From assembly GCF_008801935.1 (NCBI RefSeq), contig NZ_VZOT01000002.1, positions 401,662 to 465,661 of the forward strand: a stretch of 64,000 nt of DNA. Direction: 5' to 3'. Shown here in pieces: positions 45,327-56,355 of the stretch. The DNA comes from Comamonas kerstersii. GTDB lineage: Bacteria; Pseudomonadota; Gammaproteobacteria; Burkholderiales; Burkholderiaceae_C. Numbering within the stretch: position 1 is the first letter of the stretch; every line of letters begins with the position of its first letter. The notes below the pieces were generated by a model. That model made no database searches and was not told the DNA's origin. It worked only from the letters and a program-made list of their open reading frames with translations. The translations under genes were made by a program, and so were the position numbers.

Positions 45327-45647
45327 GGTGGGCGCTCGTGGGTTTGGGGAATCAGGGATTTTAGGCTGTGCAGCCATTTCCACGGCGCATTCAGCCCTGT
45401 ACGCACCAGAAGGAGGAATATTTCCTGCAATATCCCGCTAATTATTTGATTTAAATACACATAAAACGCCCGCGAAAATAACCCCACCGCATACAATCCC
45501 ATTCCCCGTCGAACCGGCACACGCCATTGCATAGACGGACATAGGCTTGACTTGCTACTGTCCATCATGCTCTGGCATAAGCCGGTTTACTTTTTTCACC
45601 CGTGCAACAAGCACCTCCCTGTGGGGAGTCTTTAGGTCAGGTCACCC

Positions 45648-46787
45648 ATGTCTGATTTAAGTCTTCAACTGCAGCAGGCCGCAAGCCAACTACCAGTTTC
45701 TAGCTACTTTGACGAAGCGCTGTTCCAGCGCGAGATGGAACTCATCTTCCAGAAAGGCCCACGTTATGTCGGCAGTACGGTGTCCGTCCCAGAAATTGGC
45801 GACTACTACGCACTGCCTCACGAAAACGAAGGCCGTGCGCTGGTTCGCAATGACAAGGGCGACATAGAGCTGATCTCCAACATCTGCCGCCACCGTCAGG
45901 CCGTCATGCTCAAGGGCCGTGGCAATCTCAAAACCGAAGGCAAGGGCCACGCAGGCGGCAATATCGTCTGCCCCCTGCACCGCTGGACCTACAACCCCAG
46001 CGGTCAGCTCCTGGGCGCCCCCCAGTTTTCACAAGATCCCTGTCTGCACCTGAACAACTACAAGCTGCGCGAGTGGAATGGCATGCTGTTCGAGGACAAC
46101 GGCCGTGACATCGTGGCTGACCTGGCTGGCATGGGCCCTCGTGAGCAGCTCAACTTCGAAGGTCTGGTGCTGCACCATGTCGAAATGCATGAGTGCAATT
46201 ACAACTGGAAGACCTTCATCGAGGTCTATCTGGAGGACTACCACGTCGGCCCCTTCCACCCCGGCCTGGGCAACTTTGTGACCTGTGACGATCTGAAGTG
46301 GGAATTCGCCAAGGAATACTCCGTGCAGACCGTGGGCGTAGCCCCCACCTTCGGCAAGCCTGGCTCTGATGTGTACAAGAAGTGGCACGAAGTGCTGCTG
46401 AATTACCGCAACGGTGAACTGCCTGAGCGCGGCGCCATCTGGCTGACCTACTACCCCCACATCATGGTGGAGTGGTACCCGCATGTGCTGACCGTATCGA
46501 CCCTTCACCCCATCAGCCCCACCAAGACCATGAACGTGGTGGAGTTCTACTACCCCGAAGAAATCGCAGCCTTTGAGCCCGAGTTCATCGAAGCCCAGCG
46601 CGCGGCCTATATGGAAACCGCTGTCGAGGACGATGAAATCGGCGAGCGCATGGACGCAGGCCGCCGTGCGCTGCTGGAGCGTGGTGACAACGAAGTCGGT
46701 CCCTACCAGAGCCCCATGGAAGACGGCATGCAGCATTTCCATGAGTGGTATCGCCAAATCATGGGAGCGCATATCCCCCAGCGCTAA
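45648..46787 (+). CDS. Rieske non-haem iron oxygenase alpha subunit
   Basis: 379 residues. Rieske ligands Cys 80, His 82 (CRHRQ), Cys 108 and His 111 (CPLHRW); mononuclear-iron His 199 and His 204 (EDYHVGPFHPGL). The family hydroxylates or dealkylates aromatics and other substrates with O2 and NADH through a reductase. In Comamonadaceae this gene type is regularly beside xseB-ispA-dxs, and an isoprenoid or betaine-type substrate has been proposed; nothing in sequence proves either. It is divergent from xseB across 321 bp and ends with a terminator. No beta subunit is adjacent; a reductase of AscD type lies at 27.5 kb. Confidence 0.88.
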   Translation: MSDLSLQLQQAASQLPVSSYFDEALFQREMELIFQKGPRYVGSTVSVPEIGDYYALPHENEGRALVRNDKGDIELISNICRHRQAVMLKGRGNLKTEGKGHAGGNIVCPLHRWTYNPSGQLLGAPQFSQDPCLHLNNYKLREWNGMLFEDNGRDIVADLAGMGPREQLNFEGLVLHHVEMHECNYNWKTFIEVYLEDYHVGPFHPGLGNFVTCDDLKWEFAKEYSVQTVGVAPTFGKPGSDVYKKWHEVLLNYRNGELPERGAIWLTYYPHIMVEWYPHVLTVSTLHPISPTKTMNVVEFYYPEEIAAFEPEFIEAQRAAYMETAVEDDEIGERMDAGRRALLERGDNEVGPYQSPMEDGMQHFHEWYRQIMGAHIPQR

Positions 46788-46809
46788 GCAAAAATTTGCT
46801 ACGCTCACA

Positions 46810-46853
46810 AGAGCTGCCAGCACCCGATTCATGGGCGCTGGCAGCTCTTTTTG
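46810..46853 (+). terminator. Terminator after the Rieske oxygenase gene
   Basis: AGAGCTGCCAGC (46810-46821) pairs perfectly with GCTGGCAGCTCT (46837-46848), then TTTTG. The arm GAGCTGCCAGC resembles the palindromic repeat's outer arm. Confidence 0.92.
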
Positions 46854-46863
46854 TTTAGACCTA

Positions 46864-46882
46864 TTCACACTGCTTGTGTGAA
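46864..46882. promoter_or_regulatory. Inverted repeat upstream of the DMT transporter gene
   Basis: TTCACAC (46864-46870), spacer TGCTT, GTGTGAA (46876-46882). It is 50 bp before the ATG of the EamA gene and may be an operator. No matching regulator gene is adjacent. Confidence 0.4.
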
Positions 46883-46931
46883 CGGCTCCTGACAGCAGGC
46901 GCTGCACAACAAAAAACAGCAGGGAGAGGCA

Positions 46932-47834
46932 ATGCAAGTGTTATGGATGGTGGTCGGCGCTTTTCTGTTCGCCACCATGGGCGTGTGCATCAAATACGCA
47001 GCGGTGTACTTCAACACCGCAGAAATCGTTTTCTACCGAGGCCTGATCGGCATGCTGGCGCTGTGGGCGCTCAGCTCCTCGCAAGGCATTTCTCTCAAAA
47101 CCCGCCACCCCTGGATGCACGCCTGGCGCAGCCTGGTGGGCGTGTCTGCGCTGGGCAGCTGGTTCTATGCCATCTCCGAGATGCCGCTGGCCAGCGCCAT
47201 GACGCTCAACTACATGAGCAGTATCTGGATTGCCGTCTTTCTGCTCGCTGGTGCACTGTGGACGCTGCTGCCCTGCAGCGGTCGCCCCAGACAGCCGCTG
47301 AATATTCCCCTGCTCATCACCATCGTGCTGGGCTTCGGCGGCGTGGTGCTGATGCTGCAGCCTAGCTTTGCCCAGGAGCAGACCCTGCCCGCCCTGCTGG
47401 GGCTGGGATCGGGTGTGCTCTCTGCCATGGCCTATATGCAGGTGGTAGCGCTGTCACGCATTGGTGAGCCCGAAGCGCGCACCGTCTTCTTTTTTGGCGC
47501 TGGCTGCACCCTCGCAGGGTTGGTCGCCTGTCTGATCACCGGCTTTTCGCCCTGGCCCAGCTGGCAGGCAGCCCTGTGGTTACTGCCCGTGGGCCTGCTG
47601 GCCGCGGGCGGGCAGCTGTGCATGACACGCGCCTATGCCAGCGCCAAGACCTCGCGCGGAACGCTGGTGGTCGCCAATTTGCAGTACTCAGGCATCGTGT
47701 TTGCCGCGCTCTACAGCCTGTTTCTCTTCAATGACGAACTGGGCTGGGAAGGCTGGCTGGGCATGAGCCTGATTGTGCTGTGCGGTATTGCAGCCACCAT
47801 CTTCCGTGCCAGAGGTACAACCGCAGCATCGTGA
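46932..47834 (+). CDS. DMT-family (EamA) transporter
   Basis: 300 residues, ten hydrophobic helices, two EamA domains (about 3-135 and 150-290; e.g. VVGAFLFATMGVCIKYAA and MTLNYMSSIWIAVFLL). It exports an unknown metabolite. CAGGGAGAGGC is near the start. It overlaps the start region of the sulfurtransferase gene by none (38 bp apart), so the two may be co-transcribed. Confidence 0.88.
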   Translation: MQVLWMVVGAFLFATMGVCIKYAAVYFNTAEIVFYRGLIGMLALWALSSSQGISLKTRHPWMHAWRSLVGVSALGSWFYAISEMPLASAMTLNYMSSIWIAVFLLAGALWTLLPCSGRPRQPLNIPLLITIVLGFGGVVLMLQPSFAQEQTLPALLGLGSGVLSAMAYMQVVALSRIGEPEARTVFFFGAGCTLAGLVACLITGFSPWPSWQAALWLLPVGLLAAGGQLCMTRAYASAKTSRGTLVVANLQYSGIVFAALYSLFLFNDELGWEGWLGMSLIVLCGIAATIFRARGTTAAS

Positions 47835-47872
47835 GCCACAATGCCAGGCGTAAGAACTTTTTACGCAAGGCC

Positions 47873-48775
47873 ATGACTTACACCACACTGATTACCTCCA
47901 CACAGCTGCAGGCCCTGCAGGCCAGCGGTCAGCCCTTCATGGTGTTTGACTGCAGCTTTGACCTGGGCGCACCTGCTGCAGGCCGCCAGCAGTATGAGCA
48001 GGCACACATCCCCGGAGCGGTCTACGCGGACCTGGAGCAGCACCTGAGTGCCCGTCACGGTGCGCCTGATGCCCACGGTCAGGTGCAGACCGCACAGTCT
48101 GACCAGCCAGCCTCTGGCGGCCGCCATCCTCTGCCCAGCCGTGAACGCTTTGCGCAATGGCTGTCCTCCGTCGGCTTTCGCAATGACATGCAGGCCGTGG
48201 TCTACGACCGCCAGGGCTGCAATTTCTGTGGCCGCCTGTGGTGGATGCTCAAGTGGGCCGGGCATGATGCGGTCGCGGTGCTCGACGGCGGCCTGCAGCA
48301 CTGGGTCGCGCATGGCGGCGCCACCGTACAAGGCGAAGAGGCCGCACACTTTCAGTCCAACTTTGCACTCAAGCCCAGTCTGCGCCAGCTGGTGACTGCA
48401 GATGAAGTGCTGGCACAACTGCAGCAGGCCGATGCACAGACCATTGTGGATGCCCGCGCCCCGGCGCGCTACCGTGGTGAGGTCGAGCCGCTGGACCCCG
48501 TGGCCGGACATATTCCGGGCGCACTCAACCGCCCCTTCACGGAAAACATTGCCTTGGACGGACGCTTCAAGCCCAAGGAACTGCTGCGCGCTGAATTCGA
48601 CGCCTTGCTGCAGGGACGCGATCCCGCCACCGTGGTGCACCAGTGCGGCAGCGGCGTCAGCGCACTACCCAATCTGATTGCCATGGAAATTGCAGGCTTT
48701 GCCCCACCCAAGCTGTTTGCAGGCAGCTGGAGCGAATGGTGCAGTGATCCGACACGCCCGGTCGCCAAAAGTTAA
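47873..48775 (+). CDS. Tandem rhodanese sulfurtransferase (thiosulfate/3-mercaptopyruvate type)
   Basis: 300 residues from the ATG at 47873. Two rhodanese domains: inactive N-terminal (MVFDCSFDLGAPAAGRQQYEQAHIPGAVYADLEQHLS) and active C-terminal with Cys near residue 258 (VHQCGSGVSALPNLIAMEIAG). The active loop CGSGVSA fits the 3-mercaptopyruvate group. It moves sulfur from mercaptopyruvate or thiosulfate to thiols or cyanide. Cytoplasmic (no signal). Thirty-eight bases after the EamA gene. Confidence 0.9.
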   Translation: MTYTTLITSTQLQALQASGQPFMVFDCSFDLGAPAAGRQQYEQAHIPGAVYADLEQHLSARHGAPDAHGQVQTAQSDQPASGGRHPLPSRERFAQWLSSVGFRNDMQAVVYDRQGCNFCGRLWWMLKWAGHDAVAVLDGGLQHWVAHGGATVQGEEAAHFQSNFALKPSLRQLVTADEVLAQLQQADAQTIVDARAPARYRGEVEPLDPVAGHIPGALNRPFTENIALDGRFKPKELLRAEFDALLQGRDPATVVHQCGSGVSALPNLIAMEIAGFAPPKLFAGSWSEWCSDPTRPVAKS

Positions 48776-49191
48776 CAATCTTTTCTATAGCAAAACAGCG
48801 GGGTAAACACTGCCCTTTAGCGGCGTTAGACCCCCCAAAGTTGAGGCATGATTCAGGCCTGTGTAGCAAAACGTGACAAAGTATGAGACCTCATACCTGT
48901 ACTGCTGCACAGCCTGGCTACCTGACAGCACACCGCTCCTCGCTGTCACACCCCTCAAGGCCTACGGCCCACCAGACATCAGACACTCGCCTTGTAAGAA
49001 TTTCACCTACAAGGACATCAGGCAAAAGAGACAAACCCGGCTTGCCAAAGAGACACGACGCACCGACACACCCCGACTCCAGCTTTTGTTTGCACTATTT
49101 CACAATTCATCCCATCAGATCGCAGCTTGATTCCAAGCGTCAGCGACACCCACGAGCTACGACTCAATTAGGTTTTTGGAAAGGATGAACC
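48776..49191 (+). promoter_or_regulatory. flhDC upstream region with inverted repeat
   Basis: A 416-bp gap. GTATGAG (48881-48887), AC, CTCATAC (48890-48896) is a perfect 7-bp inverted repeat and a candidate regulator site for flhDC. Two overlapping short frames (48873-49188) have no family sequence or proper ribosome binding site and are rejected. GGAAAGGATGAACC lies directly before the flhD ATG (49192). Long leaders with several regulator sites are usual for flhDC. Confidence 0.45.
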
Positions 49192-49518
49192 ATGAATGAC
49201 GAACAACTGCTTGCCGAGATTCGCGAAGCCAACCTCACTTACCTGATGCTGGCTCAGACTCTGATTCGCAAGGACAAGGCCGAAGCCGTTTTCCGCCTAG
49301 GCCTGAGCGAAGAAGCATGTGACATTCTGGGCACCCTTTCTGCTGCACAAATTCTCAAGATCGCTTCGCGCAACACCCTGCTGTGCAGCTTCCGCGTAGA
49401 TGACGATCTGGTCTGGAGCCTGCTGACCAACCACAGCAGCAACAAGATCGGCAACGAAGCCACCAACACGCTGCACGCCAACATCCTGATGGCCAGCCGC
49501 GTCTCCGAAGTTCTGTAA
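49192..49518 (+). CDS. flhD: Flagellar transcriptional activator subunit FlhD
   Basis: 108 residues: MNDEQLLAEIREANLTYLMLAQTLIRKDKAEAVFRLGLSEEACDILGTLSAAQILKIASRNTLLCSFRVDD, the FlhD family at its usual length. With FlhC it forms the heterohexamer that starts the flagellar gene cascade. flhC follows after 30 bp. No other flagellar gene is within this window. Confidence 0.96.
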   Translation: MNDEQLLAEIREANLTYLMLAQTLIRKDKAEAVFRLGLSEEACDILGTLSAAQILKIASRNTLLCSFRVDDDLVWSLLTNHSSNKIGNEATNTLHANILMASRVSEVL

Positions 49519-49548
49519 TTCACGATCGGCGATACGGAGCACACCACC

Positions 49549-50094
49549 ATGGCTACAGCAGCAACCAAGAGCGTTCTGAACGAATCCAAGCAAATCGAAC
49601 GTGCCGCCATGCTCATCAAGATGGGCGCGCGCATGCAGGTACTGGAGTCGGAGACCTCCCTCTCCTACGAACGCCTGATCCGCCTGTACAAGGAAATCGC
49701 CGGCAAGTCCCCCTCCAAGGGACAGCTGCCTTTTTCCACCGACTGGTTCCTGACCTGGCAGGAGAACATCCACAGCTCGCTGTTCCTGAACATCTATGAA
49801 TACATGTCCAAGGGCGTCAATGCGGACTCGGTGGAAATTCTGACCAAGGCCTATCGCCTCTATACCGAGCAGGTGCAGGCCTCGAATCTGGAATGCATGC
49901 TGTCCTTCACCCGCGCCTGGCGTCTGATCAAGTTTGTGGATGCCAACATGCTCACCCGCACCAAGTGCAGCAAGTGCAGCGGCATGTTCGTGACAGAACT
50001 TTATGAAAACGCGCGCCACTACGAATGCGGCCTGTGCAACCCTCCCGCACGCGCTGGCAAGAGCAAGAGCGCAGGCGCACTGATGCTGCACTGA
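49549..50094 (+). CDS. flhC: Flagellar transcriptional activator subunit FlhC
   Basis: 181 residues. Zinc-site cysteines Cys 140, 143, 160 and 163 (TKCSKC ... YECGLC) and the FlhC core (SEQ... LLIRLYKEIAGKSPSKGQLPFSTDWF) are complete. FlhC contacts DNA in the FlhDC complex. flhDC ends with a terminator just before dnaG, so the flagellar unit is separate from dnaG. Confidence 0.96.
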   Translation: MATAATKSVLNESKQIERAAMLIKMGARMQVLESETSLSYERLIRLYKEIAGKSPSKGQLPFSTDWFLTWQENIHSSLFLNIYEYMSKGVNADSVEILTKAYRLYTEQVQASNLECMLSFTRAWRLIKFVDANMLTRTKCSKCSGMFVTELYENARHYECGLCNPPARAGKSKSAGALMLH

Positions 50095-50125
50095 GCACGC
50101 GCTTCCCCCCTTTCCCCTTCTTGAC

Positions 50126-50152
50126 AGCCCACCGTTTGGTGGGCTTTTTTTC
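50126..50152 (+). terminator. Terminator after flhC
   Basis: AGCCCACC (50126-50133), loop GTTT, GGTGGGCT (50138-50145), followed by T6. Confidence 0.92.
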
Positions 50153-50207
50153 TGGATAAACTCTGCCAGCCACCCCGGCTGGGCAGCGATGCCGGACAAT
50201 AGCGCCC

Positions 50208-52175
50208 GTGTCTATTCCTCAGTCCTTTCTCCAAGAGCTTCTGTCCCGCGTTGATGTTGTCGACGTGGTGGGCCGCTATGTGCAGCTGAAAAAAAGCGGT
50301 GCCAACTTCATGGGCCTGTGCCCGTTTCACGGAGAAAAATCGCCCTCCTTCAGTGTCAGCCCCTCCAAGCAGTTCTATCACTGCTTTGGCTGCGGCAAGA
50401 ACGGCAATGCCATCAGCTTTCTGATGGACCACGCCGGCATGGGCTTTGTGGAAGCTGTCAACGATCTGGCTGGCCAGATCGGCATGGTGGTGCCGCAGGA
50501 AGACATCAGCCCCCAGGAGCGTGAGCGCCAGGCCGCAGCCAAGGTCAAGCAGGCCACGCTCAACGATGTGCTCGAACGCGCAGGCGAGGCCTACCGCAGC
50601 CAGCTCAAGGCCAGCGCCCATGCGGTGCAGTACCTCAAGAACCGCGGCGTGTCAGGCGCCATCTCCAGCAAGTACGGTCTGGGCTATGCCCCGGCTGGCT
50701 GGCGCAATCTGGCCAGTGTCTTTCCGGAATATGACGACCCGCAGCTTGAAGAATCCGGCCTGGTCATCAGCGGTGAAGACGGCAAACGCTACGACCGCTT
50801 CCGCGACCGCATCATGTTCCCCATCCGGGACGTCAAAGGCCTGTGCATCGGCTTTGGCGGGCGCGTGCTGGGCGATGAGAAACCCAAATACCTGAACTCG
50901 CCCGAAACCCCGCTGTTTCACAAAGGGCGCGAACTCTACGGCCTGTTCGAGGCGCGCGACGCCCTGCGCAGCATGGGCTATGCACTGGTCACCGAAGGCT
51001 ATATGGACGTGGTGGCCCTGGCACAGCTGGGCTTTCCCAACGCCGTGGCCACACTGGGCACAGCCTGCACGCCTGATCACGTGCACAAGCTGTTTCGCTT
51101 TACCGACAGCATCGTCTTCAGCTTTGACGGCGACAAGGCCGGGCGCAATGCCGCACGCAAGGCGCTGGAGGCAGCCCTGCCCTACGCCAGCGACACGCGC
51201 AGCATCAAATTCCTGTTCCTGCCGGCCGAGCACGATCCCGACAGCTTTATCCGCGAGCACGGCAGCGATGCCTTTGCCCGCCATGTCTCCAATGCCTTGC
51301 CGCTGAACCAGTTCCTGATGGAAGCTGCCAGCATGGAATGCGATCTGGGCCAGGCCCAGGGCCGCGCCAAGTTTTCCAGCCAGGCGCGCCCGCTGTGGCG
51401 CCTGCTGCCTGACGGCGCCTTCAAGCGCCTGGTGCTCGGTGAGATTGCCCAAAAAATCCAGATCGACGCGCGCGAGCTGTCTGAACTCTGGGCCCAGGCC
51501 GAAGCCCAGGAAAAACGCTTTCAGCGCGGCAGCGCCAGCAGTGCCAGCCACAGCACGGCTGCGCCAGCAGCAGCCAGTGCCAGCGCGCCAGACTGGGTCA
51601 GTGAATTTGCGCCCTCGGGCAGCAGCGCGCCCTACTACACCCAGCGCAGCACCTATACGGGTCGGCGCAATGGCAAATTCCAGCGCACAGAGCAGCGCCC
51701 CATGATGGCCGAGCCGCGCGTTGTACCCTCCACCGGGCCAGATCAGGCCGTGCGCCTGCTGCTGTCGCAGATGCATTTCATGGAGCGGCTGGACAATGAC
51801 GATCTGGACACCCTCGTCAACCTGCCCGCACCGCACGGCCCGCTGTTCAGCTGGATTGAAAGCCAGTTCCAGGAAAACGGTCCCCAGCCCTGGGCCATGC
51901 TCCATGACCGCATCAGCGCCACCCCGCACGGTGCGCTGGCGCTGCAACTCATGAGCGGCCCGCACGGCCACCCGGAAGGCGAGGAGCAGGAGCAGTACCA
52001 GGAACTGCGCAACATCCTCAGCCCCATGCTGGCCAAGCGCATCAAGCAGCTGGAGACCGAGCTGCTCATGGCGCTGGCCGCCAACCCCAGCGACAAAAGC
52101 GTGGCCGAGCGCTACCGCAGCCTGCTCGAGCGCCGCAGCCGCCTGCAGGCTACGCCCAGCATGCAGGGCAACTGA
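50208..52175 (+). CDS. dnaG: DNA primase
   Basis: 655 residues, GTG start at 50208. Zinc finger Cys 38, His 41, Cys 59, Cys 62 (CPFHGEKSPSF ... CFGCG), Toprim core with EGYMDVVALAQLGFPN and the DxD-type SFDGDKAGRNAARKAL, and a C-terminal helicase-binding domain after a Ser/Ala-rich linker (about 440-500). It makes RNA primers for replication. It is upstream of rpoD (541-bp gap), but yqeY and rpsU, its usual companions, are 47.5 kb away. Confidence 0.97.
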   Translation: MSIPQSFLQELLSRVDVVDVVGRYVQLKKSGANFMGLCPFHGEKSPSFSVSPSKQFYHCFGCGKNGNAISFLMDHAGMGFVEAVNDLAGQIGMVVPQEDISPQERERQAAAKVKQATLNDVLERAGEAYRSQLKASAHAVQYLKNRGVSGAISSKYGLGYAPAGWRNLASVFPEYDDPQLEESGLVISGEDGKRYDRFRDRIMFPIRDVKGLCIGFGGRVLGDEKPKYLNSPETPLFHKGRELYGLFEARDALRSMGYALVTEGYMDVVALAQLGFPNAVATLGTACTPDHVHKLFRFTDSIVFSFDGDKAGRNAARKALEAALPYASDTRSIKFLFLPAEHDPDSFIREHGSDAFARHVSNALPLNQFLMEAASMECDLGQAQGRAKFSSQARPLWRLLPDGAFKRLVLGEIAQKIQIDARELSELWAQAEAQEKRFQRGSASSASHSTAAPAAASASAPDWVSEFAPSGSSAPYYTQRSTYTGRRNGKFQRTEQRPMMAEPRVVPSTGPDQAVRLLLSQMHFMERLDNDDLDTLVNLPAPHGPLFSWIESQFQENGPQPWAMLHDRISATPHGALALQLMSGPHGHPEGEEQEQYQELRNILSPMLAKRIKQLETELLMALAANPSDKSVAERYRSLLERRSRLQATPSMQGN

Positions 52176-52716
52176 GTCACACAAAAAAAGATAGCTTCTT
52201 GCGCTGAAATACTGGGGACTTCAGATAGAAAAATATCTGAAACCCTTTATTGATAAGCGCAAGAAGCTATTTTTTTCATAGAAAGCTCCATCAACCCCCT
52301 ATTTCTGGCGCTGCGCCAGACCTGACCGCGTCTGTACGCTCTTTGCAAGCACACCAAAAACTGCTGATGCAACAAGCACTTGCTGCAAAAAACTTCAGCG
52401 CCAGCCTGCGCCTCTAAAAATATTTACGAAAAAAATGCGCTTACCTCTTGCAATTTCTGCCAAACGCTATAATTGATTAATTACTGGCAAGAGCGACAGC
52501 AGCACCTCCGGCCCGGGCCCCGTGATGGAATCACGTGTTGGCAGCAATTGCATGGCCCAATTTCCGCAAGGACTGCACACCAAATGATCGCCCAGACATC
52601 TTGCCCTGACAGGAGCCGTTCGCTCCTGCGCGTGCCCATGGCACGTTGATGCGCCGGGTTAGATGGCGCTTGCGTTTTCCCCTTTGTGTGTGTTCGCTTT
52701 TGACCAAGAGGTATCC
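52176..52716 (+). promoter_or_regulatory. dnaG-rpoD intergenic region: repeat, promoter and structured rpoD leader
   Basis: A 541-bp gap. It begins with palindromic repeat copy 7 (52191-52270). A -10 hexamer TATAAT lies at 52468-52473; upstream TTGCAA (52448-52453) is too close (14 bp) for a good -35. Downstream are several stems: CGTGAT-gga-ATCACG (near 52521), CAGGAGC/GCTCCTG (near 52610), CGTGCC/GGCACG (near 52632) and GCGCC/GGCGC (near 52650), all before the rpoD ATG at 52717. The start at 52717 has AAGAGG upstream. Confidence 0.55.
52191..52270. repeat. Palindromic intergenic repeat, copy 7
   Basis: ATAGCTTCTTGCGCT (52191-52205) pairs perfectly with AGCGCAAGAAGCTAT (52256-52270), and TTCAGATA (52220-52227) with TATCTGAA (52234-52241). 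A T run follows the right arm, so it can terminate dnaG. Confidence 0.85.
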
Positions 52717-55197
<2,481 letters not shown>

Positions 55198-55242
55198 AGC
55201 TATGGCTCCTGCCCTCTGACGGGCAGGCAATGGCCCCAACAC

Positions 55243-55270
55243 AAAGGAGACCCTCGGGTCTCCTTTTTTT
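55243..55270 (+). terminator. Terminator after rpoD
   Basis: AAAGGAGACC (55243-55252), loop of CTCG, GGTCTCCTTT (55257-55266), then T5. Confidence 0.92.
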
Positions 55271-55305
55271 ACGCCCAATGTCTGGCGACTGCCAATGGCA
55301 AACCA

Positions 55306-56115
55306 TCAGCTGCCAGACTCCTCACGCACAATGCGCCACTGGCCACCCTCCTGCTGCAGCTGCAGGCTCTTGCGGGCGCTGGATCTGTACTCTCCCGATG
55401 CATAGTTCTGGTGAAAACTGGCCGTAGCCGTGCTGCCGTCCACCTGCACCCGCAGATCATTGAAGTCCACGGTAATGGCAGACCGTCCCACAATGCGTTC
55501 GCGCCGCTCCTGCTTCCACACCTCCAGTGGCGTGCCCTGCGCAGGCTCAAACCTTGTACTGTAGGCCGCATAGTAGGCAGGCATGTCCTGCTGCTCCCAG
55601 GCCCGTGCCCATGCCATGACAGCAGCCATTACATCTGCAATGGCCTGCTTGCCGTCTGCGGGCACACCCACCGCCGCCGCGCTGGGCTGCTGCACAGGCT
55701 GCGCCACTGGGCTGTTCACCGCCATACGGGGTGCAGACGCAGCAGGCAGCCCCATGCCCGTGCTGGCCAGCACCTGCTCCACCAGCGCCAGCTTGGATAC
55801 CAGCGAGGGCCGCGTGGTATCCAGCTGCGTGGCCTCACCATAGACCTGCGCGGCCATGCGCGTGTGCAGGTCGCCCAGATTCTCCAGCATGAGAATGTAT
55901 TCGCGCGTGTCCATCACATGCCGCGGCTCGGCACGCTGGCCGGTGACTGTGACAGCATCCATGGTGTTGTCAGTCTGCACCCCTTCTGCTGCAGCAACAC
56001 GACTGGTGCCAGCAATGACCGCTGCACAGACCAGCCCTGAAACAGCCAGCGCATGCACCAGCCGTGAAGCAGCATGTGGGGCAGCAGCCCGGGAAACAAC
56101 GCAAGCAAAAGGCAT
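55306..56115 (-). CDS. Secreted Cds6/NTF2-like protein (paralog A)
   Basis: 269 residues with a Sec-type signal (ending near AAAEG, residue 45). Residues 53-61 (DAVTVTGQR) look like the N-terminal segment of TonB-dependent receptors. Next a helical part (YILMLENLGDLHTRMAAQVYGEATQLDTTRPSLVSKLALVEQVL, about 72-118) and a Pro/Ala linker; residues 158-269 are an NTF2-like domain (MAWARAWEQQDMPAYYAAYSTRFEPAQG...EVWKQERRERIVGRSAITVDFNDLRV) related to the C-terminus of L,D-carboxypeptidase Csd6. It lacks a catalytic domain. Paralogous to 59058-60047. It probably works in the envelope; function unknown. Confidence 0.8.
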   Translation of the reverse strand: MPFACVVSRAAAPHAASRLVHALAVSGLVCAAVIAGTSRVAAAEGVQTDNTMDAVTVTGQRAEPRHVMDTREYILMLENLGDLHTRMAAQVYGEATQLDTTRPSLVSKLALVEQVLASTGMGLPAASAPRMAVNSPVAQPVQQPSAAAVGVPADGKQAIADVMAAVMAWARAWEQQDMPAYYAAYSTRFEPAQGTPLEVWKQERRERIVGRSAITVDFNDLRVQVDGSTATASFHQNYASGEYRSSARKSLQLQQEGGQWRIVREESGS

Positions 56116-56296
56116 AAGCAGGAACTTTCAGCAATCAATGTGCGACGCGTCTTGCTACAGCCGCATCGGCAACCATCCGGATAAAACGGAAACCCTATCT
56201 GCAAACATCGATTCCGCACGCAGGGCATCAACGCAAATGTAAGGCTTTGCGCTGCCCAGCTACCTCCCTATCCACCCGGGCAGTGGTGCAGTGCAG

Positions 56297-56327
56297 ACAA
56301 AAAAGGGCAGCCACAGTGGCTGCCCTT
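56297..56327 (-). terminator. Terminator after mqo
   Basis: AAGGGCAGCCA (56303-56313) pairs with TGGCTGCCCTT (56317-56327). On the minus strand a T run follows (A run at 56299-56302 on the plus strand). Confidence 0.9.
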
Positions 56328-56355
56328 GGGTGCGTGCACAGCGCGGGCCTGCTGC

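Noticed and set aside
48873..49188. Two overlapping short frames before flhD
   Set aside because: No ribosome binding site, no family sequence, and they occupy the expected regulatory region of flhDC.
50652..52184. A 510-codon open frame on the minus strand
   Set aside because: Antisense to dnaG; no recognisable sequence or ribosome binding site.
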